Shown: in pieces, positions 17,679 through 26,946 of the stretch
Layout: each line of letters begins with the position of its first letter
How positions within the stretch are numbered: the first letter of the stretch is position 1
Assembly: GCA_031406155.1 (NCBI GenBank)
Contig: JANOGW010000017.1
Span: forward strand, 16,904 to 80,903
DNA: 64,000 nt
Origin: JACMNW01 sp031406155
Lineage (GTDB): Bacteria > Pseudomonadota > Alphaproteobacteria > Rhodobacterales > Rhodobacteraceae
Direction: 5' to 3'
Position numbers and translations under genes: made by a program
Notes under the pieces: model-generated
Seen by the model: the letters and a program-made list of their open reading frames with translations, nothing else
Told to the model about the DNA's origin: nothing
The model's database searches: none

Positions 17679-18542
17679 CTACACCACCGCGCGGCGGTAC
17701 AAATGCCACGTCGAATGGCCCAGAACCGGCAGAACAAGCACCAGCCCCAACAGCACGGGTAGTGACCCGATTGCAAGTGACCCCGCCACGATCAACCCCC
17801 AAGCGCCAATCGGCACAGGGTTTTTCATCGCCACTTTGACCGATGTCGCCACCGCCATCGGCAGGCTGACATGCCGGTCAAGCAGCATCGGAAACGACAC
17901 CACCGAGATTGCCAGCACCGCCGCCGCAAAGGCAAAACCGACGGCAACGCCAATCACGATCATCGCCCAGCCGGCACCCGTGGTGAACACATCGCGCAGG
18001 AAAGCGCTGATAGACACCGGCGTTTCCGGCCCCAAAGTGGCATCGAAGATCACGTTGGCCGACATGATCCAGGCCAGAAACACCACCACATGGAACAGGC
18101 TCAGGATCAGGATGCCACCGAATTTCGGTGACTTGATGACGTCAAGATAGGCAAGCCAATTCGTCGGCTGGCCCTGCTCACGCCGCCTGCTCATCTCATA
18201 TAACCCCACCGCCGCAACCGGCCCCGCCAGGGCAAAGCCCGACAACGCCGGAAACACCAGATGCAGCGAACTCCCCTGTACCGCCAGTGCGGCCAGTACC
18301 CCGCCAATCACCGGATACAGCAGGCAAACGAACACCACGTCCGATCTAAACGCCATGACGTCATCCCAGCCTTTACGCAGGGCGGCGCGCAAATCGTCAA
18401 AGGTCAGCGTTCTGATCTCCGGCATTTCGGTATCGGCAGCACCTGACGACGTGACGGATTCAGCGACATCCGACGCATAGCCGAAACTGGACCTTATGGC
18501 ACCAAAGGCCCATGACAGCGGATTTCCTATGGTCTGCGGCAT
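17679..18542 (-). CDS. DUF2189 integral membrane protein
   Basis: A 287-residue inner-membrane protein with about six hydrophobic segments (for example FVCLLYPVIGGVLAAL, GGILILSLFHVVVFLAWIM, AWGLIVAGSLAIGSLPVLL). The N-terminal 60 residues are polar; then TFDDLRAALRKGWDDVMA leads into the first helix, as in the DUF2189 family. Function is unknown. It stands alone on the minus strand, convergent with ccdB. The 255-nt region up to 18797 holds its promoter and no gene I can support. Confidence 0.8.
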   Translation of the reverse strand: MPQTIGNPLSWAFGAIRSSFGYASDVAESVTSSGAADTEMPEIRTLTFDDLRAALRKGWDDVMAFRSDVVFVCLLYPVIGGVLAALAVQGSSLHLVFPALSGFALAGPVAAVGLYEMSRRREQGQPTNWLAYLDVIKSPKFGGILILSLFHVVVFLAWIMSANVIFDATLGPETPVSISAFLRDVFTTGAGWAMIVIGVAVGFAFAAAVLAISVVSFPMLLDRHVSLPMAVATSVKVAMKNPVPIGAWGLIVAGSLAIGSLPVLLGLVLVLPVLGHSTWHLYRRAVV

Positions 18543-18797
18543 TCATGATCCTCCTGTTTTCAGGCTCGAACCCGGATGCGTCTCTGCCCCGGGGCAGGTT
18601 TGACGAAAGCATCTTTACGGTACACGGATCTCTTCTGCATCTGAGTGTAACAGCATTTTCAAAAGATGGCCCTCATAATTTTGCGGACCTACTTTGCGAT
18701 GGAAAATGCGTTGCCGAAACCCTGATGCGGGACATATCATGACCGACTATCGATCCATTACCTGCCGTAAGGCGTGTTTCCCCAACAAGTCACACAC

Positions 18798-20372
18798 TTA
18801 TCTCTCGGTCAATTTCAACTCGATCCGCCGATTTTGAGCCAAGGCTTCCGGACCGTCTCCGTTTGCTACCGGCCGATACTCCCCGAAACCTGTCGCCGCC
18901 ATCCGATCCGGCGGAAACCCCAATTCATCCTGCATATACCGAACCACCGACAACGCCCGGGCCTGCGAAAGTTCCCAATTGTCCGAAAATTCTCCGAACC
19001 CGGAAAGTGGTACATTGTCGGTGTGACCATCCACCCTGATGATCCAGTCAATCGTATCGGGTATCTGACCTGCAATTTCGTTCAGCGTGGCCACAACCCC
19101 GGCAATCTGGGCGCGCCCTTCCGGCGCAAGATTGGCGGCACCGGCCTGAAATAGCACTTCGGATGAAAACACGAAACGATCACCGACCACCCGCACGCCT
19201 TCGCGGCCCGCAAGGACAGCACTTAGCTGGCCAAAGAATTCCGAGCGGAACTTGGCCAAATTTTGCGCCTCTGCGGTCAGCGATTTGGCTTCCTCTTCCA
19301 GCCGCTTTCGTTCGGCTTCCTCCAGATCGGCGCGCCGGCTTTGTTCAGACGCAACTTGCGCCAATGCCGCATTCAACTGACTTCCCAACGTATCCAGTTG
19401 CACCTTCGCCGCCGCATCCTTTGCCGCCGCCGCATCGAGGATCGATTGTAGACCGCCAAGCTGGGTGCGCAGGGCCGCAACCTGTTCGTTCAACAAAGCC
19501 ACGCTGCGGGCATCTTTCGCCGATTGCTGTTCCTGCGCCGCAAGGGCGGCTTTTGCGGTTTCCAGAACCGCGTCCTTTCCCACGACTGCGGCTGCCGCTT
19601 TCGCCGCATCGGTCTGGGCGGCGGCCAGAAGGGTCAAGGTGTCTTCGGCCCGCTTGCGTTGTTCCTCCAACGCCAGCGTCATTGCGGTCAGTTCGGTATC
19701 GGCCCCCGCCAGCTTGGCCCGCAATGCCTCGGCGGCGGCCTGATCAACGGCGCGTGCATCTTCTTCTTCGGTCAGCAGGACCGTCTTCGCCAGAAGGTCA
19801 GCCTCCGTCTTGGCGGACTTTGTCCGCAGATCCGCAACCAGCACCTCCAGTGCCTCGCGCCGAGCGGCAGCCAGTCGAGCGGCCTCGGCGCCGGCATCAA
19901 TTTCGTCGCGCGCGGTGGCCAACGCCAGATCAAGCGCCTCTTTCTCGGTCAGCAACCTCGCTTCGGCGGCCAGCAAATCGCTGATCTGGCCGCGTGCTGC
20001 GTCACGATCCGACAACAGCCCGGCAACCTGTGCCTCAAAGCTGGTGATCCTTGCAGTGGCCGCCGCAAGTTCCCCTTCGCGCGCGGCAATCTGGCCGGTC
20101 AGCGTGGCAATCAGGGTGGTTTGTTCACCCACTTCGGCCTGCAATTCGCGGGTGCGTTTCTGTTCCAGACCAAGCGCATCGGCCAGTCCGGTCAACTGGT
20201 CCGTCAGCGCATTCAATTCGGTATCCTGGGTCGAGATGGTATCGCGCAGCACCGATTGCATGACGGTGAAGATCGTCAGCACGAACATCAACACCATCAA
20301 CAACGTCGTCACCGCGTCAACGAACCCCGGCCAGATCATCGAGCTATCGCGGCGTCGCCCCCCGACTGCCAT
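18798..20372 (-). CDS. MotB/OmpA-like peptidoglycan-binding protein with long coiled coil
   Basis: A 524-residue protein with one N-terminal membrane helix (WPGFVDAVTTLLMVLMFV, Asp19 in the position of the MotB proton-binding Asp), a long alanine-, leucine- and glutamate-rich coiled-coil stretch from about 35 to 380, and a C-terminal OmpA domain with VDGHTDNVPLS, SQARALSVVRYM and NRRIELKL that should bind peptidoglycan. The preceding gene, 3 nt upstream, encodes an ExbB/MotA-like partner. The pair looks like a proton-driven envelope motor or stator, but no flagellar, tonB or tol genes are nearby, so its load is unknown. Confidence 0.85.
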   Translation of the reverse strand: MAVGGRRRDSSMIWPGFVDAVTTLLMVLMFVLTIFTVMQSVLRDTISTQDTELNALTDQLTGLADALGLEQKRTRELQAEVGEQTTLIATLTGQIAAREGELAAATARITSFEAQVAGLLSDRDAARGQISDLLAAEARLLTEKEALDLALATARDEIDAGAEAARLAAARREALEVLVADLRTKSAKTEADLLAKTVLLTEEEDARAVDQAAAEALRAKLAGADTELTAMTLALEEQRKRAEDTLTLLAAAQTDAAKAAAAVVGKDAVLETAKAALAAQEQQSAKDARSVALLNEQVAALRTQLGGLQSILDAAAAKDAAAKVQLDTLGSQLNAALAQVASEQSRRADLEEAERKRLEEEAKSLTAEAQNLAKFRSEFFGQLSAVLAGREGVRVVGDRFVFSSEVLFQAGAANLAPEGRAQIAGVVATLNEIAGQIPDTIDWIIRVDGHTDNVPLSGFGEFSDNWELSQARALSVVRYMQDELGFPPDRMAATGFGEYRPVANGDGPEALAQNRRIELKLTER

Positions 20373-20375
20373 GAT

Positions 20376-21548
20376 CTAGCCCCGCCCCACTGTGCCGCGG
20401 CCCAGTTGCCGAATGGCTGCCGTCAGGGACATCAGGTCCGACCGCAGGTCTGCGGTGCTTTCCTGCCGCCCCGCAGACAGCTCTTCCAATATGCGCAACA
20501 ACTGCACGTCGATCGATCGCAGCCGCATCCGGCTTTCGGCATCCGAATGGGCGCCGCCTTCCGCAGTTCCCAGTGCCGCGATCAGGCGGTCCTGCCCTTC
20601 GGCAATGCGTGAAAGGGCGGTGGTCTGACCCGCCTCGGCCTGCATGCGCCGGGTCAAAAGACCGATAGCGAGTGCCAGATCACCGATGCGTGCCTCGACT
20701 TGGTCGCGGTTCGCTTCGGCTTGGGTATAAAAGCCTTGCAGAGTTTCCATCTGCGCGGACATATGGTCCAGAACGCCCGCCATCGCCGCGGTGTCATGCC
20801 CTTCGCCATCCCCGCTGGAAAGCCCCAGTTTGGTGATCGACGATAGCCATTCTTCCAGTTCGCGGTAAAACCGGTTCTGACCATGGCTTGCGAACAGTTC
20901 CAGAAGCCCCACAACCAAAGACCCCGCCAGACCAAAAAGCGAAGACGAAAAGGCCGTTCCCATGCCGCCAAGCTGCGCCTCCAGCCCGTTCATCAACTTG
21001 GCGAAGACCTCCAGCCCGGTCTGGCCCTCCTCAGGGGCAAGCGACCGGATGGTGTCCACAATCGCGGGCACCGTGGTTGCAAGGCCGTAAAACGTACCCA
21101 AAAGCCCCAGAAACACCAACAAGTTGCTCAGATAGCGGGTGATGTCGCGCGCTTCTTCAATCCGGGTGTCGACCGATTCTAGAATGGAACGGGCAGATGA
21201 CGTCGAGATGCTCATTTTTGCCTTGCGCGTGCGCAGCAGGGCAGCAAGTGGTGCCAGCAATTTGGGCGGTATCGTGATCTCGTGCCCCGGGACGTGGCGG
21301 GCAAACCCTTCGATCCAGCTGACCGATTGGATAAGGATGAGAACCTGCCAAAAGCAGGTCAGCACGCCCAGCAGAAAGACCAGGAAGATAAAGCCATTCA
21401 GCAGCAGATTGGCTTGCACGATTTCATAGATCTGGGCGTGAATGATCCAGCCGCCAAACCCGACCAGACCCGTCACAATCAGCATGGTCACGATCTGCCG
21501 GACCGGTTGGCTGAAGTATAGCGTGCCCTCTGGCTTCAGGTCGTCCAT
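20376..21548 (-). CDS. MotA/TolQ/ExbB-like proton channel protein
   Basis: A 390-residue membrane protein. Two hydrophobic segments lie near the N terminus (VTMLIVTGLVGFGGWII and GFIFLVFLLGVLTCFW), then a cytoplasmic loop with a helical segment, then LVFLGLLGTFYGLATTV and SSLFGLAGSLVVGLLELF, the MotA/ExbB signature pair. About 150 residues after the last helix form a cytoplasmic tail predicted helical. I start at MDDLKPEG; an ATG 18 nt upstream is an alternative. It forms a two-gene unit with the downstream MotB/OmpA-like protein. The pairing makes an H+ or Na+ driven stator likely by family knowledge. Confidence 0.82.
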   Translation of the reverse strand: MDDLKPEGTLYFSQPVRQIVTMLIVTGLVGFGGWIIHAQIYEIVQANLLLNGFIFLVFLLGVLTCFWQVLILIQSVSWIEGFARHVPGHEITIPPKLLAPLAALLRTRKAKMSISTSSARSILESVDTRIEEARDITRYLSNLLVFLGLLGTFYGLATTVPAIVDTIRSLAPEEGQTGLEVFAKLMNGLEAQLGGMGTAFSSSLFGLAGSLVVGLLELFASHGQNRFYRELEEWLSSITKLGLSSGDGEGHDTAAMAGVLDHMSAQMETLQGFYTQAEANRDQVEARIGDLALAIGLLTRRMQAEAGQTTALSRIAEGQDRLIAALGTAEGGAHSDAESRMRLRSIDVQLLRILEELSAGRQESTADLRSDLMSLTAAIRQLGRGTVGRG

Positions 21549-21623
21549 CAAGCGGCAGTGCCCCATTGTTTCCGTGCTGCGAACACTATGCACGCGACAC
21601 TGCGACTGCCAAGTGAAAGCAGG

Positions 21624-22172
21624 TCAATTTTCAGACAGATTGTGCAATTCCCTGACACGCGCTGACAGCAATTCCAGATCGGGGTCGGCAAGCTGCAATT
21701 TGGCCAGATGTTCGGTCGTGGCATAAAGATAGTCACAATTGGGCCCCCGCACACCGTTGGACGCCGCGATGATCCGGGCCTGCGCATCCAGTGCCAGCCC
21801 GCCGCGATATTGGTTGTGTTCGCGGTTGATCACGTAGCAAAGCGCGCGCACGCATTCGCCCGTGGTCAGGTCAACGTCCAGCCACTCTTCCAGATAGGCA
21901 TAAGAGATCAATTCGCGTTCGCGAAGATAAGCAAGTGTCGCGTCCCCTGCCGCAGGGTCAACCGCATAGGCCACACCGTCGCAATGGCCGCCTTCTGCCC
22001 GGTCCAGCGCCAGCACGAGCCCGGGGGCGTCCGGGGTTCCCCGGTAGTGCACCGATGCCATGCAAAAGCTGCGATGCCAGCCGGACAACCGCGCGACTTC
22101 TGCCCGCTGATAGGCAAAGCCGGGATGCCAGATCAGCGATCCGTACCCAAAGATCCACAGCGTGCTGTCCAG
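21624..22172 (-). CDS. chaC: Gamma-glutamylcyclotransferase, ChaC type
   Basis: A 182-residue ChaC-family enzyme that cleaves glutathione to 5-oxoproline and Cys-Gly. The substrate-binding YGSLIWHPGF motif lies at the N terminus; the catalytic Glu is in the YLREREL region; YINREHNQY-like sequence (VINREHNQYRGG) follows. The start is unusual: AGGAGG at 22181-22186 lies 8 nt before a CTG codon (22172), which gives a normal-length protein. The only canonical start in frame is an ATG at 22265, which would overlap the divergent DUF2125 gene and add an unconserved 31-residue leader. Start therefore uncertain; family firm. Confidence 0.85.
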   Translation of the reverse strand: MDSTLWIFGYGSLIWHPGFAYQRAEVARLSGWHRSFCMASVHYRGTPDAPGLVLALDRAEGGHCDGVAYAVDPAAGDATLAYLRERELISYAYLEEWLDVDLTTGECVRALCYVINREHNQYRGGLALDAQARIIAASNGVRGPNCDYLYATTEHLAKLQLADPDLELLSARVRELHNLSEN

Positions 22173-22180
22173 CGGCTGGC

Positions 22181-22186
22181 CCTCCT
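22181..22186 (-). promoter_or_regulatory. Consensus ribosome-binding site preceding a CTG codon (chaC)
   Basis: AGGAGG on the minus strand ends 8 nt before CTG at 22170-22172. There is no ATG, GTG or TTG in frame between this site and the conserved YGSLIW motif. Confidence 0.5.
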
Positions 22187-22234
22187 GTCCGTCTGGCTGT
22201 AAAGGGGGGCGGACCGAATGAAAAGGGCTGGACC

Positions 22235-23242
22235 ATGCGTGCAATGCTGATACTCGTTCTGGCATTGGGCATTATGTGGAGTAGCTATTGGGTTGTAGGG
22301 TCGATAGCTCTGCAAAATGTGGCGGAAAGCTGGTTCGCCCAGCGCAGCGCGGCAGGTGTCATCGCGACCAACAGCGCGCTCAAAGTGCAAGGGTTTCCGA
22401 ACCGGTTCGATCTGACTGTGAACGATCTGCATGTTGCCGATCCGGTGTCGGGCATCATCTGGGACGCGCCGTTTGCGCAACTGTTCAGCATGACCTGGAA
22501 GCCATGGCATCTTATCGCGGCACTGCCGAATTCTCAGACGATCACCACGCCCAGAGAGGCAGTGACGGTTGGCTCCACCTCGTTGATGGGCAGTCTGGTG
22601 ATGGTTCCGGGCAACGCGTTGGCGCTTGATCGCATTGTCGTGGATGGCGCAGGTCTTACCGCCACGTCATCTTTGGGATGGACGGTCTCGGCAGCGAAGG
22701 CTGCTTTGGCGACGCGGCAGGACACGTCGCTTGCCAACGGGCATCAAATAAACCTGTCGATCACGGGACTGGTGCCCGACCCCGCCCTGATGGCAGCCAT
22801 TGCACCAACGTCGGATTTGCCTGCTCTGGTCGAAGCGGCGGTGATTGATGTGGTTGCCGGGTTTTCCGCACCGATTGACCGGTTTGCGGGAGACAGCAGG
22901 CCCATCCTTCAGGCACTGACCCTGAAGGACGCACAGATACGCTGGGGCGACATGGTGCTCAGTGCGACGGGCGCTGTGGTGGCGGATGGCGATGGGTTTG
23001 CGGAGGGGCGCATCGATCTGACCCTGCGGAACTGGCGCAAAGTGCTGCCCCCGGCGATCGCGATGGGCCTGATCAAGCCAGAAGTGGCCCCGACGATTGA
23101 AAAAATGATGGATGCGATGGCGCAGCAATCGGGCGACATACTGGTGCTGGAACTGCCGCTGGTGATGCAGGGCGGGCGGATGAGTCTCGGGTTCCTGCCG
23201 CTTGGCCCGGCGCCACGCATGATGCAAGGCCCGCTGGGATAG
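22235..23242 (+). CDS. DUF2125 domain-containing protein
   Basis: A 335-residue protein with an N-terminal signal anchor or signal peptide (MLILVLALGIMWSSYWVV) and a periplasmic part of repeated beta-rich segments typical of DUF2125. The family is nearly restricted to alphaproteobacteria and has no known function. The ATG at 22235 follows AAAGGG; the long open frame upstream is shadow of chaC. It is divergent from chaC, with the two 5' ends only about 60 nt apart if the CTG start is right. Confidence 0.82.
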   Translation: MRAMLILVLALGIMWSSYWVVGSIALQNVAESWFAQRSAAGVIATNSALKVQGFPNRFDLTVNDLHVADPVSGIIWDAPFAQLFSMTWKPWHLIAALPNSQTITTPREAVTVGSTSLMGSLVMVPGNALALDRIVVDGAGLTATSSLGWTVSAAKAALATRQDTSLANGHQINLSITGLVPDPALMAAIAPTSDLPALVEAAVIDVVAGFSAPIDRFAGDSRPILQALTLKDAQIRWGDMVLSATGAVVADGDGFAEGRIDLTLRNWRKVLPPAIAMGLIKPEVAPTIEKMMDAMAQQSGDILVLELPLVMQGGRMSLGFLPLGPAPRMMQGPLG

Positions 23243-23293
23243 GGTGTAAAGTCTTGCACGCCCGACCGCTGTTCTAATCGGGCACAAACGCCG

Positions 23294-24088
23294 CTATCGG
23301 CAATACACACCGCTGCGATGCTTGGCGGTATCGAAATGCATGTGATCTTCGTGGTAGCCGTCTGAACCGGGGCCAAGCGTCGTGGAAAAAATGCCGCAAC
23401 CGGCCTTGTGGGCCTTGCGCAGCGATCTGTTGAAATCCTGCTCCACAGTCACCTGTTTGCCATTGGCAAAGACGATACCCGAAATATCTATGGCCTTGCC
23501 GCGCCCATGCTCACTGATCTTCGCGCCGCGTACGTTGTTGCGGCTGCGACAATTGTAATGCGCGGCAATCTGCAACTGCACGATGTCGCTGCCGCGAAAG
23601 GCGGGACGCAGGCCCTTTTGTACCCAAGTGTTCAGCGCGCGCGCCGTGGTGCAATCCAGTGTCGCGGCCTGACTAAGCTGCACGCCATCAACCGAGGTGA
23701 CGCTGACCGGATCATCTACGCCACAGCCCCTAGTCTTGGAAGTGATGCGCGGCAACTCTTTGCCCTTGATCGACGGATCGCCGCAGACCGAGCCTTTGCG
23801 GCTGACTGCCGCGCGTTTGGCAGGCTTGGCCGGTTTGCCGCGTGGCTTCAGCAACCCCAGCAACCCGGCACGCGGCTTTTCGGGGGCCGCAACAAGAACA
23901 GCCTCTGGGCGGCGCACCGGGCGCACCATCGGCGGTTGAGGCTGTGCCACCGCCACCAATGGCAGTGCCTCGTCAACCAGTTGCACGGCAATAGGCCGCG
24001 GCATCGGGCGTAGCGAGGTTATCGGCGCTTCGGCCACGCTCGCCCCGCCGGTGCAGATCACAAGAAGAATTGCCAGTAGTGCGCGCAT
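23294..24088 (-). CDS. Extensin-family (extensin-like C-terminal domain) protein
   Basis: A 264-residue exported protein. Residues 1-19 (MRALLAILLVICTGGASVA) form a signal peptide; a Pro- and Arg-rich linker to about residue 95 is followed by the extensin-like_C domain with CGDPSIKG, AATLDCTTARAL, AHYNCRSRNN, SEHGRGKAIDIS and DGYHEDHMHFDT. The HxxxxAxD and HEDHMHFD residues recall the metal site of D-Ala-D-Ala/LAS peptidases, so a cell-wall role is likely but unproven. It ends 4 nt downstream context of tyrC on the same strand and may be the third gene of that unit. Confidence 0.85.
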   Translation of the reverse strand: MRALLAILLVICTGGASVAEAPITSLRPMPRPIAVQLVDEALPLVAVAQPQPPMVRPVRRPEAVLVAAPEKPRAGLLGLLKPRGKPAKPAKRAAVSRKGSVCGDPSIKGKELPRITSKTRGCGVDDPVSVTSVDGVQLSQAATLDCTTARALNTWVQKGLRPAFRGSDIVQLQIAAHYNCRSRNNVRGAKISEHGRGKAIDISGIVFANGKQVTVEQDFNRSLRKAHKAGCGIFSTTLGPGSDGYHEDHMHFDTAKHRSGVYCR

Positions 24089-24091
24089 CGG

Positions 24092-25021
24092 TCAACTGCC
24101 CTTGGTCGGTTGCGCCCCGCGACCAAAATCGGGGGCTGCGGTATCCTGACCTGCTTCGATAATGCCGCGCCGAATGGCCCGCGTCCTAGTGAAATAATCA
24201 TGCAGATGCGCGCCGTCCCCCAACCGGATCGCGCGTTGCAGCGCGAACAGCTCTTCCGTGAAGCGGCCCAGAATATCCAGCGTGGCATCCTTGTTGGTCA
24301 GAAACACATCGCGCCACATGGTCGGATCAGAGGCAGCAATGCGGGTGAAATCGCGAAAGCCGGTGGCGGAGTACTTGATCACCTCGCTGTTGGACACACG
24401 GCCCAGATCATCGGCGACACCGACCATGGTATAGGCAATCAGGTGCGGCGTATGGCTGACCACCGCCAGCACCAGATCGTGATGCGGCGCATCCATTGTA
24501 TCAACATTCGCGCCCATGCCTTCAAGCAGCGACTGAAGCCGCGCCAGGGCTTGCGCGTCTGTGTCTGGCAGCGGCGTCAGCAGCCACCAGCGGTTCTGAA
24601 ACAACGTCCCAAAGCCGGACCGTGGTCCGGAATATTCGGTGCCCGCCATCGGATGGCCGGGGATGAAATGCACGCCCGGGGGTATATGCGGAGCCACCGC
24701 ATCGATCACCGCCTGTTTCACCGACCCCACGTCGGTGACCGTTGCCCCCGGCTTCAGGTGTGGCCCGATGGCCGCCGCCATATCCCCCATCACGCCGACC
24801 GGCACCGCCAGTACCACCAGATCGGCCCCCAACGCCGCCTCGGCTGGGGTGTCGCAGACGCGGTCGCAGATCCCGATTTCCAGCGCCGTCGCACGAGTTT
24901 GCGCCGATTGCGCGTGGCCCGCAATTTCGCCCACAAGACCCGCCGCTCGCATGGCATGCGCCATCGACGATGCAATGTGGCCAAGCCCGATCAGGGCGAC
25001 ACGGTCATAGACCTGCGCCAT
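24092..25021 (-). CDS. tyrC: Prephenate/arogenate dehydrogenase
   Basis: A 309-residue NAD(P)-dependent enzyme of tyrosine synthesis. The Rossmann motif VALIGLGHIASSMA is at the N terminus; VLAVPVGVMGDMAAAI and DVGSVKQAVID follow; HFIPGHPMAGTEYSGP holds the catalytic His, and SHTPHLIAYTMV the second conserved block. The start ATG overlaps the hisC stop as TGATG, so the two are coupled. This gene order (aminotransferase then cyclohexadienyl dehydrogenase) is common in alphaproteobacteria and suggests the transaminase also serves tyrosine and phenylalanine synthesis. Confidence 0.93.
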   Translation of the reverse strand: MAQVYDRVALIGLGHIASSMAHAMRAAGLVGEIAGHAQSAQTRATALEIGICDRVCDTPAEAALGADLVVLAVPVGVMGDMAAAIGPHLKPGATVTDVGSVKQAVIDAVAPHIPPGVHFIPGHPMAGTEYSGPRSGFGTLFQNRWWLLTPLPDTDAQALARLQSLLEGMGANVDTMDAPHHDLVLAVVSHTPHLIAYTMVGVADDLGRVSNSEVIKYSATGFRDFTRIAASDPTMWRDVFLTNKDATLDILGRFTEELFALQRAIRLGDGAHLHDYFTRTRAIRRGIIEAGQDTAAPDFGRGAQPTKGS

Positions 25022-26106
25022 CACCTGACCCCTTTGAACTGCGCCATCGCGTGCGCGACCCGGCGGCACGAGGATTCGTCGCCGATCGTGATGCGCAGAC
25101 AGTGCGGCAGCTTGTAGCCCGCCACCCGGCGCACAATCAGGCCCTGCTTTTGCAGATAGGCATCGCAGGCCTCGGCTTCGGCGGCATCCGCAAACCGCGC
25201 CAGCACGAAATTGGCAAGCGACGTGTCGGACGGCACCCCCAGCACAGCCAGAGCCTCGGCCAGCCAGTTGCGCAGCCGGGTGTTTTCAGACCGGCACCGC
25301 GCCACATGGTCCCGGTCGCGGACCGCAGCCTCTGCCGCGTCCAGTTGTGCAGTGGAAAGGTTGAACGGCCCGCGAATGCGGTTCAGCACGCCGATGATTT
25401 CGGACGGGCCGTAACCCCAGCCGATACGCAGCCCGCCCAGCCCGTAGATTTTAGAGAATGTCCGCGTCATCACCACGTTATTGCGCGTCTCGATCAGGGC
25501 CGCACCGCCATCGTAGCCGTCAACATATTCGGCATAGGCCCCGTCAATCACCAGAATGGCCTGCGGCGGCATTCCGTCCGCCAGTCGCGCCATATCGGCG
25601 GAGGAGATCATTGTGCCGGTCGGGTTGTTCGGATTGGCGATGAACACCAGTTTGGTGCGGCGGTTGCAGGCCGCCAGAATTGCATCGACATCGGCGGTAC
25701 GTTCGCGTTCCGGCACCTCGACTGGCGAGGCCCCCACCGCCAGCGAAGAAATGCGGTACATCAGGAAGCCGTGTTCGGTAAACACCACCTCATCCTTGGG
25801 CCCGGCATAGGCCTGGCACAGCAAGGTTATGATCTCATCCGAACCGGCGCCACAGATGATGCGGGCCGGATCAAGATCATGCACTTCGCCGATCGCCTGG
25901 CGTAGATTTGCGTGATCCGTATTGGGATAGCGGTGCAACGAATGGACGGATCGCTGAAATGCCTCTTTCGCCTTGTCCGACGGGCCGAAGGGATTTTCGT
26001 TGGACGACAGCTTGACCGCATTTGCCACGCCTGCCAGATGCGCCTTGCCGCCCTCGTAAAGGGCGATGTCAAGGATACCGGGCTGCGGGCGGATCGCGTC
26101 GTTCAT
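25021..26106 (-). CDS. hisC: Histidinol-phosphate / aromatic aminotransferase
   Basis: A 361-residue fold-type I PLP aminotransferase. KLSSNENPFGPS is the N-terminal substrate motif, FIANPNNPTGT binds PLP, and TFSKIYGLGGLRIGWGYG contains the Schiff-base lysine and the conserved Arg region. Its overlap with tyrC, rather than with other his genes, suggests a dual role in histidine and aromatic amino acid synthesis. The 174-nt gap to the divergent methyltransferase gene should hold both promoters. Confidence 0.93.
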   Translation of the reverse strand: MNDAIRPQPGILDIALYEGGKAHLAGVANAVKLSSNENPFGPSDKAKEAFQRSVHSLHRYPNTDHANLRQAIGEVHDLDPARIICGAGSDEIITLLCQAYAGPKDEVVFTEHGFLMYRISSLAVGASPVEVPERERTADVDAILAACNRRTKLVFIANPNNPTGTMISSADMARLADGMPPQAILVIDGAYAEYVDGYDGGAALIETRNNVVMTRTFSKIYGLGGLRIGWGYGPSEIIGVLNRIRGPFNLSTAQLDAAEAAVRDRDHVARCRSENTRLRNWLAEALAVLGVPSDTSLANFVLARFADAAEAEACDAYLQKQGLIVRRVAGYKLPHCLRITIGDESSCRRVAHAMAQFKGVR

Positions 26107-26280
26107 TCAGTCCTCCATCTGACTCAGGCGTTCTAACGGGGTGGGCGGATCATTGCCAGTGGCATCTTGTCCCGACGAATGCGGCAACATTGTCCGTTTC
26201 ACGCGCATCTTTGGCAGCTTGGCGAAAGCCTGCATGCCTGCCCTAAGCTACGATTTGGCATATCAAGTCAGGGGCATAGC

Positions 26281-26946
26281 ATGTTTCAATCCATCACCAG
26301 GCCGCACGATCTGCGCGAGATGTACGATGCCGCTGCCGCATCATGGCATGACCGGATCACCGCACTTGGCTATTGCGATGCGTACTGCGCGGCGATCACG
26401 GCATTCCTTCCGGTCACATCCCGGCCGCAGCGAGTGATGGATGCTGGCTGCGGTGCGGGCAGCTTTGCCCGGGCGTTTGTCCAGCATCGGGGCCGGGTTG
26501 CCGTTCTGACCCTCGCCGACCCGGCACCCCACATGCTGCATGAAGCACAATCCCGTCTTGCTGGAGATGCGGACGAAATCATTTTGCTTGCGCAGGCGGT
26601 TGAGGGCCTGCCGGCATTCCCTTGCCAGGACCTGATCCTGTGCGCCCATGTGCTGGATCATTGTACCGATCCCGTGCGTGCCCTGCGCGCACTTGGACTG
26701 GCACTTTCGCGCTATGGCAGGCTTATTCTGATCGTGACCAAACCACATTGGTGCAACTGGCTGATGTGGCCGGTCTGGCGTCACAAAAGCTATCGCCCCG
26801 CGCGCATTTACGAAGCGGTGGTCGCTGCCGGGCTGACCTGCACGCGCGACATGGGCTTTGCCAGCGGCCCGCCCCGCCGGACCAGCCACGCCTATCTTGT
26901 CACCCACACCGAATCGGAGATCCTTTATGCTGATTGTCATCGTTGA
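26281..26946 (+). CDS. SAM-dependent methyltransferase
   Basis: A 221-residue class I methyltransferase. Motif I is VMDAGCGAGSFARAF; VLTLADPAPHMLHEA gives the acidic end of strand 2; LILCAHVLDHCTDP is the motif post-II region. The substrate is unknown; the ending with Trp- and His-rich segments (HWCNWLMWPVWRHKSY) is distinctive. The start is the ATG at 26281; the upstream open frame crosses the promoter region and is less likely. It overlaps the next gene by 20 nt. Confidence 0.85.
   Translation: MFQSITRPHDLREMYDAAAASWHDRITALGYCDAYCAAITAFLPVTSRPQRVMDAGCGAGSFARAFVQHRGRVAVLTLADPAPHMLHEAQSRLAGDADEIILLAQAVEGLPAFPCQDLILCAHVLDHCTDPVRALRALGLALSRYGRLILIVTKPHWCNWLMWPVWRHKSYRPARIYEAVVAAGLTCTRDMGFASGPPRRTSHAYLVTHTESEILYADCHR

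Noticed and set aside
18798..21548. MotA/MotB-like pair as a Zorya (ZorA/ZorB) anti-phage system
   Set aside because: No ZorC, ZorD or ZorE-like gene is nearby; neighbours are ordinary core genes, and such pairs occur as conserved genes in this bacterial group.
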